64,000 nucleotides of DNA from Poriferisodalis sp965208925 (GCF_965208925.1 NZ_OZ242364.1:3472001-3536000), one strand, 5' to 3'; shown: positions 9,043 through 17,455, counted from the stretch's first letter. Notes: generated by a model not told the origin, from the sequence alone. Numbers and translations are program-made.

Positions 9043-9825
9043 TCAGCCGATCGGGCAGCGCGTTCCTGCTTCGAGCGTTCGGAGGACACCTGCTTCGTCG
9101 AATGCGCCGACGAGCCGGCCGCTGGTTGCGAGCGATACCCAGGCCGGCTCGCCGGCGGTTGCCGGGTGGAACGTGGCCGCTGGGTATGCCTCGGCGACCT
9201 CGGCACGGCCGACGCCGACGCCGATCCCTTCGGCAGTCTGCAGCATGTACGGGTCGGGTCCGAACGCTCCCAGGCGCCAGGTCATGAAGTGCTCATCGCC
9301 GGCGTCTCGGTGCTGGTAGCCGTCGTCGGCATTCCCGAACAGGGCCAGGAAACCTGGCCATTCCACTGCTCGCAACCGGCTGCCGGGACAGTCCCCGTAG
9401 ATCGAGAACGTGTCGGTCCAGCCGCTGTCGGCAACCGGCTGGCCGAGCGCGCCGGTGAGGACATCCAAAGCAGCCTGCGCGTCGGTGCCGAATGGCACCA
9501 GACCGAGGCCGTCGCTCGCGAGCACCACGCCTTCGGGACGAGGCACCGCCGCCGCCCCCAGCCGCAGTGGTGCCGTTGTCGTTGCCGCGGCGTCGGTAGA
9601 CGTGCCCACGTCGCTTCCCGCTGGAGCCGTCACCAGCACTGCAGCGGCACGCTCAGATGATGTTTGCGAGGGCAGCAGCGTCGTCGCGGTGACGTCGAGA
9701 GACAGGGCGATGGTGGATGGCGGAGTGGGAGCAACCCGCAGCGGCGGACCCGTGCAGGCGCCCGCAGCCACTACCAGCACTATGGCCATCACCGCTGGTC
9801 TGCAACGGGATCTGGCGCCCCTCAT
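9043..9825 (-). CDS. Putative secreted lipoprotein of unknown function
   Basis: Starting at the ATG at 9825, the protein (260 residues) has an Arg-rich N-terminus, a hydrophobic stretch and a lipobox ending AAGAC (Cys24), as expected for a lipoprotein exported and acylated at the membrane. A Thr/Ala/Pro-rich linker follows (about residues 25-90). The folded C-terminal part contains SDGLGLVPFGT, repeated Gly/Trp positions and two cysteines (near GDCPG and TRCPIG) that could pair. I do not recognise the family. The gene lies between the Rv1339-like gene and cysM, a position it does not occupy in the mycobacterial cluster. Confidence 0.7.
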   Translation of the reverse strand: MRGARSRCRPAVMAIVLVVAAGACTGPPLRVAPTPPSTIALSLDVTATTLLPSQTSSERAAAVLVTAPAGSDVGTSTDAAATTTAPLRLGAAAVPRPEGVVLASDGLGLVPFGTDAQAALDVLTGALGQPVADSGWTDTFSIYGDCPGSRLRAVEWPGFLALFGNADDGYQHRDAGDEHFMTWRLGAFGPDPYMLQTAEGIGVGVGRAEVAEAYPAATFHPATAGEPAWVSLATSGRLVGAFDEAGVLRTLEAGTRCPIG

Positions 9826-9884
9826 GCCGGCAACGGTACGACAGCCTCTCAAGCCATCAACAGCCGAAGAGGCGGCGGAGACGG

Positions 9885-10832
9885 TCAGAAGTAGATGACG
9901 TTCTCGGCTTGGGCAACCGCAGCGTCCAGGTCGTCCGTCCACGCGCCGACCGACAAGTACTTCCAGCCGTGGTCGCTCACGACGAACACGATGACACCTT
10001 CGTCAATGCGGGCAGCTGCCTTGCGTGCACCGGCCAGCGCCGCGCCGCCAGAGATGCCCGAGAACACGCCTTCGGCTGCCAGCATCCGCGTCGCCTCGAT
10101 CGACTCCCGCGGGCGCACGATCATCTTGCGGTCGAGCAGATCGACGCCGCCCCACTGCTCGAAGATGGGCGGCACGTACCCGTCTTCGAGGCTGCGCAGG
10201 CCCTCCACTTGCTCGCCCGCCGGCGGTTCGACCGCCCACACTTGCACCGTCGGCGAGTGCTCCTTGAGGTAGCGGCCGACGCCCAGCAGCGTGCCGCTCG
10301 TGCCCAGCCCCGCGACGAAGTGCGTGATGTCGGGAACGTCGGCGACGATCTCGGGACCGGTGGTGCGGTAATGCACTTCGGGATTGGCCTCGTTCCCGTA
10401 CTGGTAGAGCATCGTCCAGTCGGAGTTGGCCTCGGCCAATTCCATTGCGAGCCGCACCGCGCCATTCGAACCCTGTTCGGCTGGGCTGTCGATGATCTCG
10501 GCGTCGAAGATCTCAAGCATCTGCCGCCGTTCGGCGGTGACGTTGCCCGGCAGCACGATCTTGACCCGGTAGCCGCGGCGCTGCCCGAGCATGGCCAGAG
10601 CGATGCCGGTGTTGCCGGAGGAGGGCTCGATGATCACCGAACCGGGTGCCAGGCGGTCGTCGGCTTCAGCGCTGTCCAGCATCGCCAGCGCAACCCGATC
10701 TTTGACCGAGCCGGTGGGGTTCTGGCCTTCCAGCTTGGCGTACAGCTCGACCGACGGGTTGGGGCTGAGACGACTGACGTCAAGGGTGGGCGTGGCGCCG
10801 ATCAGCTCGTCAACAGAGCGATAGACGGCCAC
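9885..10832 (-). CDS. cysM: Cysteine synthase, CysO-dependent (CysM)
   Basis: This fold-type II PLP enzyme (315 residues) has the Schiff-base lysine Lys44 in NPTGSVKDR, the substrate loop SSGNTGIALA and the phosphate-binding GTSGTLLGVG. In mycobacteria, CysM uses O-phosphoserine and takes sulfur from the thiocarboxylated C-terminus of CysO. The neighbouring cysO gene 41 bases upstream on the same strand makes that role likely here. The C-terminus ends in AENVIYF, which also matches mycobacterial CysM in character. The start is a GTG. Confidence 0.93.
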   Translation of the reverse strand: MAVYRSVDELIGATPTLDVSRLSPNPSVELYAKLEGQNPTGSVKDRVALAMLDSAEADDRLAPGSVIIEPSSGNTGIALAMLGQRRGYRVKIVLPGNVTAERRQMLEIFDAEIIDSPAEQGSNGAVRLAMELAEANSDWTMLYQYGNEANPEVHYRTTGPEIVADVPDITHFVAGLGTSGTLLGVGRYLKEHSPTVQVWAVEPPAGEQVEGLRSLEDGYVPPIFEQWGGVDLLDRKMIVRPRESIEATRMLAAEGVFSGISGGAALAGARKAAARIDEGVIVFVVSDHGWKYLSVGAWTDDLDAAVAQAENVIYF

Positions 10833-10873
10833 GTGCGGCTCAGCCGTGCGTACTGGTGCGCGGCCGGACGGGC

Positions 10874-11149
10874 TCAGCCACCGGCGACGGCCGGCAGGAT
10901 GGACAGCTCGTCGCCATCGGACAGCGCAGTGTCCATCTGGGAGAGGTAGCGCACGTCTTCGTCGTTGACATAGACGTTCACAAATCGGTGCAGGCTGCCG
11001 TCTTCAGCGAGCAGGTTGGGGGCAATGCCCGGAAACTCGCCGACCAGCCACGACACGGCCTCGGCCACGGTGCTGCCTTCGGCGGCAACCCGCGACTGCC
11101 CGTTGGCGTGGGGGCGCAGGACGGTCGGCAGGCGGACGGTGACAGCCAT
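10874..11149 (-). CDS. cysO: Sulfur carrier protein CysO (MoaD/ThiS family)
   Basis: This ubiquitin-fold protein of 91 residues ends in the di-glycine tail AVAGG, which is activated and thiocarboxylated to deliver sulfide. Family features include VRLPTVLRPHANG at the N-terminus, VNVYVNDEDVRYL in the centre and LSDGDELSILPAVAGG at the end. Because it is paired with cysM, it most likely feeds cysteine synthesis and not molybdopterin or thiamine synthesis. The C-terminal GG is already exposed, so no protease is needed for first activation. The Mec peptidase, which frees cysteine from CysO and is adjacent in mycobacteria, is not found here. Confidence 0.93.
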   Translation of the reverse strand: MAVTVRLPTVLRPHANGQSRVAAEGSTVAEAVSWLVGEFPGIAPNLLAEDGSLHRFVNVYVNDEDVRYLSQMDTALSDGDELSILPAVAGG

Positions 11150-11267
11150 CGGAGCTCCCGGTTCGGCGGCTGGGCGATTGGCGGCCAGAAACGTGCACGC
11201 CGCCGCGGCAATTCCTGACCTGCTAACTCAAGATTCTACGGGCCGCGCCAGCCGTACCCTCAGGCTG

Positions 11268-11732
11268 ATGGTGAGCGACCGGACCGTCGTGGCGTCAAAT
11301 CGCCGTGCGCGCCGCAACTACGAGGTGCTCGACACCTTCGAGTGCGGCATGGTCCTGCGCGGCACCGAGGTGAAGTCGCTGCGCGCCGGCGGGGCGCAGA
11401 TGGGCGATGCGTACGCTCGGGTGCGCGATGACGAGATGTGGTTGATGGGCCTGCACATCGCCCCGTGGACCCATGCGTCGCCGAATCTGGGTCATGAGGT
11501 GGAACGCCCTCGCAAGCTGCTCATGCACCGTGCCGAGATCAACCGGCTGCGGGCCCGCACTGAGCAGGACCGCCTGCAGCTCATCCCGCTCGAGATCTAC
11601 TTCCGCGATGGGCGGGCCAAGCTGGAACTCGCGCTCGCCCGGGGTCGCCGCCTGTACGACAAGCGGCAGGCCATCCGCAAGCGAGAGACCGATCGCGAGG
11701 CCCGCCGGGCGCTGCGCGATCGGTCCGTCTAG
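11268..11732 (+). CDS. smpB: SsrA-binding protein SmpB
   Basis: SmpB (154 residues) binds tmRNA and delivers it to stalled ribosomes for trans-translation. Motifs are clear: NRRARRNYEVLDTFECGMVLRGTEVKSLR at the N-terminus, then GGAQMGDAYARV, and the basic tail GRRLYDKRQAIRKRETDREARRALRDR that enters the mRNA channel. The ATG at 11268 gives the family length; the open frame extends upstream but is not conserved. It is divergent from cysO. No tmRNA gene is visible downstream, where a large palindrome follows the stop. Confidence 0.95.
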   Translation: MVSDRTVVASNRRARRNYEVLDTFECGMVLRGTEVKSLRAGGAQMGDAYARVRDDEMWLMGLHIAPWTHASPNLGHEVERPRKLLMHRAEINRLRARTEQDRLQLIPLEIYFRDGRAKLELALARGRRLYDKRQAIRKRETDREARRALRDRSV

Positions 11733-11745
11733 CAGCCGCGCGCCC

Positions 11746-11825
11746 GCGGCGGAGGCGGCAGCGAATTCTGCGACCAGCGATCCGGCAGGTCGCAACGTCG
11801 CAGAATTCGCTGCCGCCTCCGCCGC
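11746..11825. repeat. Palindromic intergenic element, copy A
   Basis: A perfect inverted repeat has 28-base arms at 11746-11773 and 11798-11825, separated by 24 bases. It sits between smpB and the convergent hydrolase gene, so it could act as a transcription terminator in both directions. It is not a plain terminator: the spacer and right half (GATCCGGC, then GGTCGCAACGTCGCAGA, then CTGCCGCC and a CTATGG end) recur at 14021-14099. A repeated extragenic palindrome or short non-autonomous element explains this best. Confidence 0.8.
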
Positions 11826-11843
11826 TATGGGATCAGTGTCTGC

Positions 11844-12656
11844 CTAGGCAAAGGCCGCTGTGGCGATCTGTGCAACTTGAGCGGGCTGGTCGAAATCTGC
11901 TTGGTGGCCGGCGTCGTCGAGCAGGTGCGTACCGGCAACGTTCGGCAGCGCCTCGGCCCAACGGTCCAGGTACGACGCCGGGATGATGCGGTCCTTGGCA
12001 CCGTGCACCAGTGTGACTGGGTTGGCCACCCGGTGCAGTCGTTCTGCCAATCCCCATTCGGGCAACGGCCAGATCAGCTGCGCAGCAGCCGTGCGCGTGA
12101 GATAGCGGTGCACGCCGTGCTCGACCACCATGTCGGCTGGCAAGTCGGTCGGGTCGTCGAAGAAGGCCGCCGACGCCTCGGTGTCCTCGGTCAGCATCGC
12201 CCGCTGCACGCTCAGCGTCGTGCCGAACGGGTCGGCCACCGGGTCGCCATCATCCCAGAGGCCGAACGGCGCGACGAGCACCATCGAGCCGAACGCCTCG
12301 GGCCGGATCGCCGCCAGCTCAAGCGCCAACATCGCGCCCACGCTGGAAGCCACCAGCGGCGCACCGGCGAGTCCGGCCAGATCGACGACCTCGCTCGTCG
12401 CGACCACCCAGTCGTGCAGGGTTCGCAACCCCTCAGGTTCGCTGGAGCCGGTGAAACCCGGAAGGCTCGGCGCCACCACACGGTGTCCCGCTGCGGCAAG
12501 CTCCTCGAGCACTGCGTGCACGCCGGGATTGCCGAGCATTCCGTGCAGGTAGCCCACGGTAGGACCCTCGCCGAGTTCGACGACGCCGATGTGCCCGTCT
12601 CGAAGCGGCAGCGTGCCGGGTGCGAAGTGACCAGCCAGCGGTGTGCCTGCACTCAT
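11844..12656 (-). CDS. Alpha/beta hydrolase
   Basis: The 270-residue protein has an HGMLG oxyanion-hole region (residues 38-42), a nucleophile elbow ASSVG (Ser105) and a C-terminal histidine near 251 in DDAGHQADF; the acid is probably the Asp in HGAKDRII. The pattern fits carboxylesterases and C-C bond hydrolases of the meta-cleavage type. It overlaps the preceding LLM gene by four bases (ATGA) and is therefore translationally coupled to it. This suggests it hydrolyses a product of that monooxygenase, such as an ester from a Baeyer-Villiger reaction (inference). No signal peptide is visible. Confidence 0.8.
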   Translation of the reverse strand: MSAGTPLAGHFAPGTLPLRDGHIGVVELGEGPTVGYLHGMLGNPGVHAVLEELAAAGHRVVAPSLPGFTGSSEPEGLRTLHDWVVATSEVVDLAGLAGAPLVASSVGAMLALELAAIRPEAFGSMVLVAPFGLWDDGDPVADPFGTTLSVQRAMLTEDTEASAAFFDDPTDLPADMVVEHGVHRYLTRTAAAQLIWPLPEWGLAERLHRVANPVTLVHGAKDRIIPASYLDRWAEALPNVAGTHLLDDAGHQADFDQPAQVAQIATAAFA

Positions 12657-13948
12657 CGGGCGCGGCTTCCCACGGGCTCGAGCTGGTGGTCGGTCTTCGG
12701 CCACCAGTGGTCCTCGTAGTCGTCCTCGAACAGGCCCGCTACCTCTGGCATCACCTTGGTGGCGTACATCTCGGTGTTCATCTTCACCAGCTCGGGCTCC
12801 ATGTTGCCGAAGTGGCTGAACACCATGAGGTGGCCGACGTTCATGGTGGTGGCCAGCTCGTGCACCTGCTCCGTGACTTGGGTGGGATCGCCCAAGATGA
12901 TGTAGCCCTTCTCCACCATGTCCTCGAAGCTCAGCTTCTTCGAGCCGTACGAGGGCTTGGCAGATCCAGCCTTGGCGGCATCGGCAGCGCTGGCTTCGCG
13001 CCGGGCCGTGGCCTCGCGGGCGGCTCGCTCCACCATGCCCTCCACCCCGGCCCGCACCGTGTTCGGCGTCTTGTAGCCAGGCGGGTCGGCGTAGCCGGCG
13101 TACACATGCAGGCACGTGTTGAAGAAGTACTCAGCGGGTTCGCGGTACAGGTCCCACGCCTCGGCCTCCGTGTCGGCCACGGCAATGAACTGGGCGAAGC
13201 CGCCCTGGAACGGGTTGGTCTCCTTGCCGAGCTCCTGCACCTTCTTCCAGAAGCCCTGCATGGTGCGCAGCCCGGCCTTGTAGCCGAAATAGCTCAGGTA
13301 GCAGTACACAAGGTCTTCGGCGGCGCACCAGTCCCAGGTGTCCACTGAGCCGCCGCCGGGAATCCAGATCGGCGGGTGCGGCTGCTGCACCGGCCGGGGC
13401 CACACGTTGACGTAGCGCAGCTTGTTGTAGTTGCCGTTGAAGCTGAACACCTCATCGGTGGTCCATGCCTGGCGGATGAGGTCGACGCCCTCGTGGTAGC
13501 GCTCGCGCAGCGTGGCCGGGTTCTGGCCGTACGCGTAGATGGTGTCCATCGGCGAGCCCACCGGAAAGCCGGCGATCATGCGCCCGCCGGTGATCCCGTC
13601 CAGCATCGCGATCTCCTCGGCCACCCGCAGCGGCGGGTTGTACAGCGCCACGGAGTCGCCCAGCACCACGATGTTGGTGTCGGGGCAGTTCCTGGACAGG
13701 GCGGCCGCGATGATGTTTGGGCTGGGCATCAGCCCGTAGCCGTTGGAGTGGTGCTCGTTGATGCCAACGGCGTCGAACCCGCACTGGGCCGCGAACTCAA
13801 GCTGGTCGAGGTATGTGTTGTAGGTCTCGTGACCGACGGTGGGGTCGTAGAGCTTCGGGTCGATGTCGACCCAGACCGAACGGTGCTGCTCCGGAAAATC
13901 CGGCGGGAGCTCCGGGTAGGGCATCAGGTGGAAGAAGATCGACTTCAC
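12653..13948 (-). CDS. LLM class flavin-dependent oxidoreductase
   Basis: This bacterial-luciferase-like TIM barrel has 431 residues. It contains FDAVGINEHHS near residue 60, PNIIAAALS, LRVAEEIAMLDGITGGRMIAGFPVG in the centre and the PHPPIWIPGGGS strand typical of the family. Members use reduced FMN or F420 to hydroxylate, or oxidise by Baeyer-Villiger chemistry, organic substrates; the cofactor cannot be decided from sequence. The GTG at 13948 is preceded by AAGGAG. Its stop overlaps the alpha/beta hydrolase start, giving a two-gene unit. The upstream gap holds palindromic element copy B. Confidence 0.85.
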   Translation of the reverse strand: MKSIFFHLMPYPELPPDFPEQHRSVWVDIDPKLYDPTVGHETYNTYLDQLEFAAQCGFDAVGINEHHSNGYGLMPSPNIIAAALSRNCPDTNIVVLGDSVALYNPPLRVAEEIAMLDGITGGRMIAGFPVGSPMDTIYAYGQNPATLRERYHEGVDLIRQAWTTDEVFSFNGNYNKLRYVNVWPRPVQQPHPPIWIPGGGSVDTWDWCAAEDLVYCYLSYFGYKAGLRTMQGFWKKVQELGKETNPFQGGFAQFIAVADTEAEAWDLYREPAEYFFNTCLHVYAGYADPPGYKTPNTVRAGVEGMVERAAREATARREASAADAAKAGSAKPSYGSKKLSFEDMVEKGYIILGDPTQVTEQVHELATTMNVGHLMVFSHFGNMEPELVKMNTEMYATKVMPEVAGLFEDDYEDHWWPKTDHQLEPVGSRAR

Positions 13949-14020
13949 GATGTGCTCCTTGCGGCTCGGCAGAAAATCTACTCCGCGTTCGACTCTGCGT
14001 CTGCGAGGAACGTTGCGCCC

Positions 14021-14099
14021 GCTGCGGCGGCGGCAGGATCCCCTGCTCCCGCGATCCGGCTGGTCGCAACGTCGCAGAGTTTCCTGCCGCCGCCGCAGC
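14021..14099. repeat. Palindromic intergenic element, copy B
   Basis: An inverted repeat has perfect 18-base arms at 14021-14038 and 14082-14099. Between and across the arms it shares GATCCGGC, GGTCGCAACGTCGCAGA and the outer GCCGCCGC...GCTATGG edge with the element at 11746-11825. The differences between copies are partly compensated on the opposite arm, for example GAGG versus GCGG on the left and CCTC versus CCGC on the right. It lies between the HpaB-like gene stop (14140) and the LLM gene start (13948). Confidence 0.75.
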
Positions 14100-14139
14100 T
14101 ATGGCGTCTGTGCGTACTGGCTGGCACTCGTGGGGGCGC

Positions 14140-15705
14140 TCAGCCCAGGTCGCGGCCCACGATCGAGATGTCGTCGGGATTGAAAAAGCCCGGGATCGTC
14201 CAGCCGTCGAGGTCATACTCGGCCATGCATTGCTCGGCGAAGCCTTCGAGCATCTGGGTCATCGAACCCATGCCGGGGATCTCGAAGTCGGCAACATCCA
14301 AGTTCTCGTAGCGGATCTGCTCGTCGTTGCCGGCGTAGTTGCGCTCGTACAGCTCGTGACGGCCGCCGAACTCGCTGCCCATGGCATCCCACAGCAGCTT
14401 CATGATCTTCATGCGTTCCAGGGCCGGGATGCCGTTCGAGCCTCGCACGTACCGCTCGAGGTACGGGCGGATCTCGTCGGACTTGAAGTCCCGGGCGTTC
14501 GAGTTGACGTAGATCAGTCCCGAGCCGACCACCGATTCCACGATGTCCTTGATGCGGGGATAGAGGATCGGCGTGAAGGTGCGGTAGGCCATGCCGTACA
14601 GCAGCGACGGCTGCACTGCGCCGTTCTCCCACGGGTCGGGGCTCTTGGCCATGGCGTCGCTCAGGCCCCACATCAGGTTGCGGATGGCGATCACCTCGCC
14701 GAGCTTGGCCTGTACGCCCCGGAATTCACGGGTGCCGGTGGCTCGCAGCGCCTTGGACAGCAGACCGGCGATGAAGTCCAGCTTCACGCACAGCCGGGCG
14801 AGCCCGTGGAAGGTGAAGCGAGGGATGAAGCCGGATGCGGGGAAGAAGTTGTTGGCGTTCTCGAGGTCGCCGTAGAGGAATACGTTCTCCCACGGGATCA
14901 GCACCTCGTCGAACACGAGGATCGAGTCGTTCTCGTCGAGCCGGCTCGACAGCGGGTAGTCGAAGACGCTGCCGGTGGCCGCGGCCTGCAGCTCGTAGGA
15001 GTTGCGGCAGATGAGCTTGACGCCCGGCGAGTCCATCGGCGTCGTGCACACGATGGCGTAGGCCGGGTCCTGCAGCGGCACCGGGCCGAAGTGGGCGATG
15101 AAGTTGTAGTGGGTCAGCGCCGAACCGGTCGCGACAACCTTGGCGCCCGACAGGATCAAGCCGTTGTCGGTCTCGCGCTCCACGTGCATGCACACGTCAG
15201 ACACCTGGTCTGCGCCGAGGTGGCGGTCGACCGGCGGGTGCACGATGGCGTGGTTCCAGTACGACACCTCTTCCTGGCTGCGGCGATACCAGTAGAGGGC
15301 GTTGTCGTGGTAGTCGCCGTAGAACTCGGGGAAAGCGCCCAGCGTGCCCAGGAACGAGGCCTTGTAGTCGGGGCTGCGGCCCATCCACCCGTAGGTCAGG
15401 CGCTGCCAGCCGGCGATGGCGTCGCGGGCGCCGACGAGGTCGTCAGCACTGTGGGGTACGCGGAAGAACTTGTGGGTCTTGCCGCCCGAGCCCGTGTCGG
15501 TGTCGCACATCAGCACGTCCTGCTGGGCGGGATCGTGCAGGGCGTCGTACAGCCGGGCGATGGAGCGCACGCTGTTGCGGAACGCGGGGTGCGTGGTGAC
15601 GTCACGCACCTTGTCCCCCTGGAAGTACACCGTGCGGCCGTCTCGCAGGCTCTCGATGTACTCGTCACCGGTCATCGGCGACCACGTCTCAGTCGACTCG
15701 CTCAT
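14140..15705 (-). CDS. 4-hydroxyphenylacetate 3-monooxygenase (HpaB) family flavin hydroxylase
   Basis: The protein (521 residues) matches the HpaB/4-hydroxybutyryl-CoA dehydratase fold in length and motifs. It has MTGDEYIESLRDGRTVYFQG at the start, THPAFRNSVRSIARLYD, a central HxNF-type segment (LTHYNFIAHFG), FDEVLIPWENVF and a C-terminal helical bundle. These are two-component phenol hydroxylases using FADH2 from a separate reductase. No reductase gene is adjacent. The ATG at 15705 has a strong AGGGGGGAAG site. A TGAGC-GCTCA palindrome lies about 64 bases upstream. The likely substrate is a phenolic or related aromatic ring; the exact one is unknown. Confidence 0.87.
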   Translation of the reverse strand: MSESTETWSPMTGDEYIESLRDGRTVYFQGDKVRDVTTHPAFRNSVRSIARLYDALHDPAQQDVLMCDTDTGSGGKTHKFFRVPHSADDLVGARDAIAGWQRLTYGWMGRSPDYKASFLGTLGAFPEFYGDYHDNALYWYRRSQEEVSYWNHAIVHPPVDRHLGADQVSDVCMHVERETDNGLILSGAKVVATGSALTHYNFIAHFGPVPLQDPAYAIVCTTPMDSPGVKLICRNSYELQAAATGSVFDYPLSSRLDENDSILVFDEVLIPWENVFLYGDLENANNFFPASGFIPRFTFHGLARLCVKLDFIAGLLSKALRATGTREFRGVQAKLGEVIAIRNLMWGLSDAMAKSPDPWENGAVQPSLLYGMAYRTFTPILYPRIKDIVESVVGSGLIYVNSNARDFKSDEIRPYLERYVRGSNGIPALERMKIMKLLWDAMGSEFGGRHELYERNYAGNDEQIRYENLDVADFEIPGMGSMTQMLEGFAEQCMAEYDLDGWTIPGFFNPDDISIVGRDLG

Positions 15706-15768
15706 CTCGGCTTCCCCCCTGTGTTGTGCCCGGGATTCGGCTCAGACACTAACGCAGGTGAAATCGGA

Positions 15769-15780
15769 ATGAGCACGCTC
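15769..15780. promoter_or_regulatory. Operator-like palindrome upstream of the HpaB-like gene
   Basis: TGAGCACGCTCA has perfect five-base arms. It is located 64 bases upstream of the HpaB-like start codon and resembles the palindromes at 17561 and 20005. A TetR- or GntR-type regulator site is a plausible reading. Confidence 0.45.
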
Positions 15781-15805
15781 AGAGTTTTGCTCCGGCGCGG
15801 TGAAC

Positions 15806-16774
15806 TCAGGGAATCAGCAGGACCTTGCCGGTCGTTGCGCGGCCCTGGAGTGCCTCATGGGCGGCGCGTGCATCGGCCATCGGGAAGCGGGCGCCGATGC
15901 GCACGTCGAGGCGGCCGTCGGCAATCCAGCCGAATAGTTCGTCGGCCCGCCATTCGAGCTCAGCGCGGGTCGCGGTGTGGTCGCCGAGCGTCGGCCGGGT
16001 GAGATACAGCGACCCGCCGGCGGACAGTCGCAGCGGCGGCATCGGCGGCACTGGCCCTGAGGCGTTGCCGAAGGTGACCATCATCCCCCGCGGCCGCAGC
16101 ACTTCCAGGCCGCGCTCGAACGTGTCGGCGCCGACACCGTCGTAGATCACGTCCAGCGGTCGGGCGCCGGCGAGCCGCTCGACGGCGTCGCCGAAGTCCT
16201 CGTCCCGGTAGTTGATGACGTGATCAGCCCCAGCCCCGGCTGCCAGCTCGGCCTTGTCCGCCGTGCCGACGGTCGTGAACACCTCCGCGCCGCGCATCTT
16301 GGCCATCTGGATGAGCAGCAGTCCCACCCCGCCCGCACCCGCATGGATGAGGCAGCGGTGGCCGGGCTCGAGCGGGAACGTCGAGCAGGCCAGGAAATGG
16401 GCAGTCATGCCCTGGAGCATCGTGGCGGCACCCAACTCGGTGCTGGCGCCCTCGGGCAGCACGATCGCGACGCGGGCGGGGACCTGGGCCTTCTGTGCGT
16501 ACGTGCCGGGGTGCCCGGTCCACGCCACCTTGTCGCCGACGGCGAATCCGTCGACGCCGTCGCCGACCTCGGCGACGGTGCCGGCGCCTTCCACACCCGA
16601 GATGAACGGCAGCGGCATCGGGTACAAGCCGCTGCGGTGGTAGGTGTCGATGTAGTTGACGCCCGCAGCCTCGACGTCGACCACGAGCGACCCGGCCGCG
16701 GCGACCGGGTCGTCGACTTCGGTCCACACGAGGGCCTCGGGTCCTCCGGGCTCAGTTACCTGGATCGCGTGCAT
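15806..16774 (-). CDS. Quinone oxidoreductase, zinc-free MDR family
   Basis: The NADPH-dependent oxidoreductase (322 residues) belongs to the medium-chain dehydrogenase superfamily. It has GVNYIDTYHRSGLYP near residue 38, the QOR-type segment, and the nucleotide-binding AGAGGVGLLLIQMAK around residue 144. It lacks the zinc-ligand cysteines of alcohol dehydrogenases. Such enzymes reduce quinones or alpha,beta-unsaturated ketones. The ATG at 16774 follows GAGGAGAG. It could supply reducing steps for ring-oxidation products made by its flavin-enzyme neighbours (inference). Confidence 0.88.
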   Translation of the reverse strand: MHAIQVTEPGGPEALVWTEVDDPVAAAGSLVVDVEAAGVNYIDTYHRSGLYPMPLPFISGVEGAGTVAEVGDGVDGFAVGDKVAWTGHPGTYAQKAQVPARVAIVLPEGASTELGAATMLQGMTAHFLACSTFPLEPGHRCLIHAGAGGVGLLLIQMAKMRGAEVFTTVGTADKAELAAGAGADHVINYRDEDFGDAVERLAGARPLDVIYDGVGADTFERGLEVLRPRGMMVTFGNASGPVPPMPPLRLSAGGSLYLTRPTLGDHTATRAELEWRADELFGWIADGRLDVRIGARFPMADARAAHEALQGRATTGKVLLIP

Positions 16775-16853
16775 GGCACTCTCCTCTGGGCGCGTCGCGG
16801 ACGTCCGCCACGGCAGTCGCGTCGTTGACGAAGCTGAACGGCCGATGCAGCTC

Positions 16854-16889
16854 CGGCTGATTCAACTCCCTCGGGTGCGAAATCAGCCG
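16854..16889 (-). terminator. Hairpin at the end of the VOC gene
   Basis: Nine-base perfect arms CGGCTGATT (16854-16862) and AATCAGCCG (16881-16889) enclose an 18-base loop that contains the VOC stop codon at its edge. No T-run follows, so termination is only one possibility. Confidence 0.3.
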
Positions 16890-17455
16890 TTGTCGAAGTC
16901 GGTCTCGTAGTCGGTGGTGTCGACCAGCAGGTCCTCTTCGGGCAGGATCTTGGCGTAGTTGAGCGCGCCGTTGATGTCGTGGTCCCAAATCTCGGCCGGC
17001 AGCTCGTAGAGCACCTCGACGCCGTAGCCGTTGGGGTCGTTGATGTACACGCTGTGGGTCATGCCGTGGTCGACCCGCAGGTTCATCTTGACGCCGTTGT
17101 CCTTGAGGAACTGCACCTGCTCCAGCCAGGATTCGCGGTCGGGGTAGGTGATGGCGATGTGATTCACGGCGCAGGCGCCCGAGAACATGTCCCACTGCTC
17201 TGGCGGTTCGGGCAGCTGGGGCATCTCCACCAAGGCGACATCGTGGTGGTTCACGTCGTCGATGACACCGCTGTAGAACTGCATCTTGTAGGGCGGAACG
17301 TTGTACCTGTCGGCATCCAATGCGCCGACCTGCTTGAAGCCCAGCAGGTCGCTCCAGAAGTGATGAGATTCCTCCATGTTGCGGACATTGAGCACGAGGT
17401 GGTTGACGCCCCGTGGCGTCACAGCCGTCGTGCGCTTGGCAATGGTGTCGGTCAT
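16883..17455 (-). CDS. VOC superfamily dioxygenase/glyoxalase-like protein
   Basis: This vicinal-oxygen-chelate protein of 190 residues has a visible metal triad: His19 (GVNHLVLNV), His99 (CAVNHIAITY) and Glu147 (GYGVEVLYE). The H-H-E set and the NGYGVEVLYE ending are typical of extradiol-type dioxygenases such as catechol 2,3-dioxygenase-like proteins, although glyoxalases share the fold. The ATG at 17455 follows AGGGGAAG. In this catabolic neighbourhood a ring-cleavage role is attractive but unproven. An operator-like palindrome lies about 106 bases upstream. Confidence 0.85.
   Translation of the reverse strand: MTDTIAKRTTAVTPRGVNHLVLNVRNMEESHHFWSDLLGFKQVGALDADRYNVPPYKMQFYSGVIDDVNHHDVALVEMPQLPEPPEQWDMFSGACAVNHIAITYPDRESWLEQVQFLKDNGVKMNLRVDHGMTHSVYINDPNGYGVEVLYELPAEIWDHDINGALNYAKILPEEDLLVDTTDYETDFDNG

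Noticed and set aside
11746..11825. Plain rho-independent terminator of smpB
   Set aside because: Termination is possible, but the long perfect arms and the recurrence of the core at 14021-14099 indicate a repeated element; there is no T-run.
11733..11843. tmRNA (ssrA) gene next to smpB
   Set aside because: The gap is too short and is filled by the palindrome; no tRNA-Ala-like ends are visible.
16797..16808. Palindrome GCGGACGTCCGC upstream of the quinone oxidoreductase as an operator
   Set aside because: It is perfect but single-copy and unlike the TGAG...CTCA sites; GC-rich 12-base palindromes arise by chance here.
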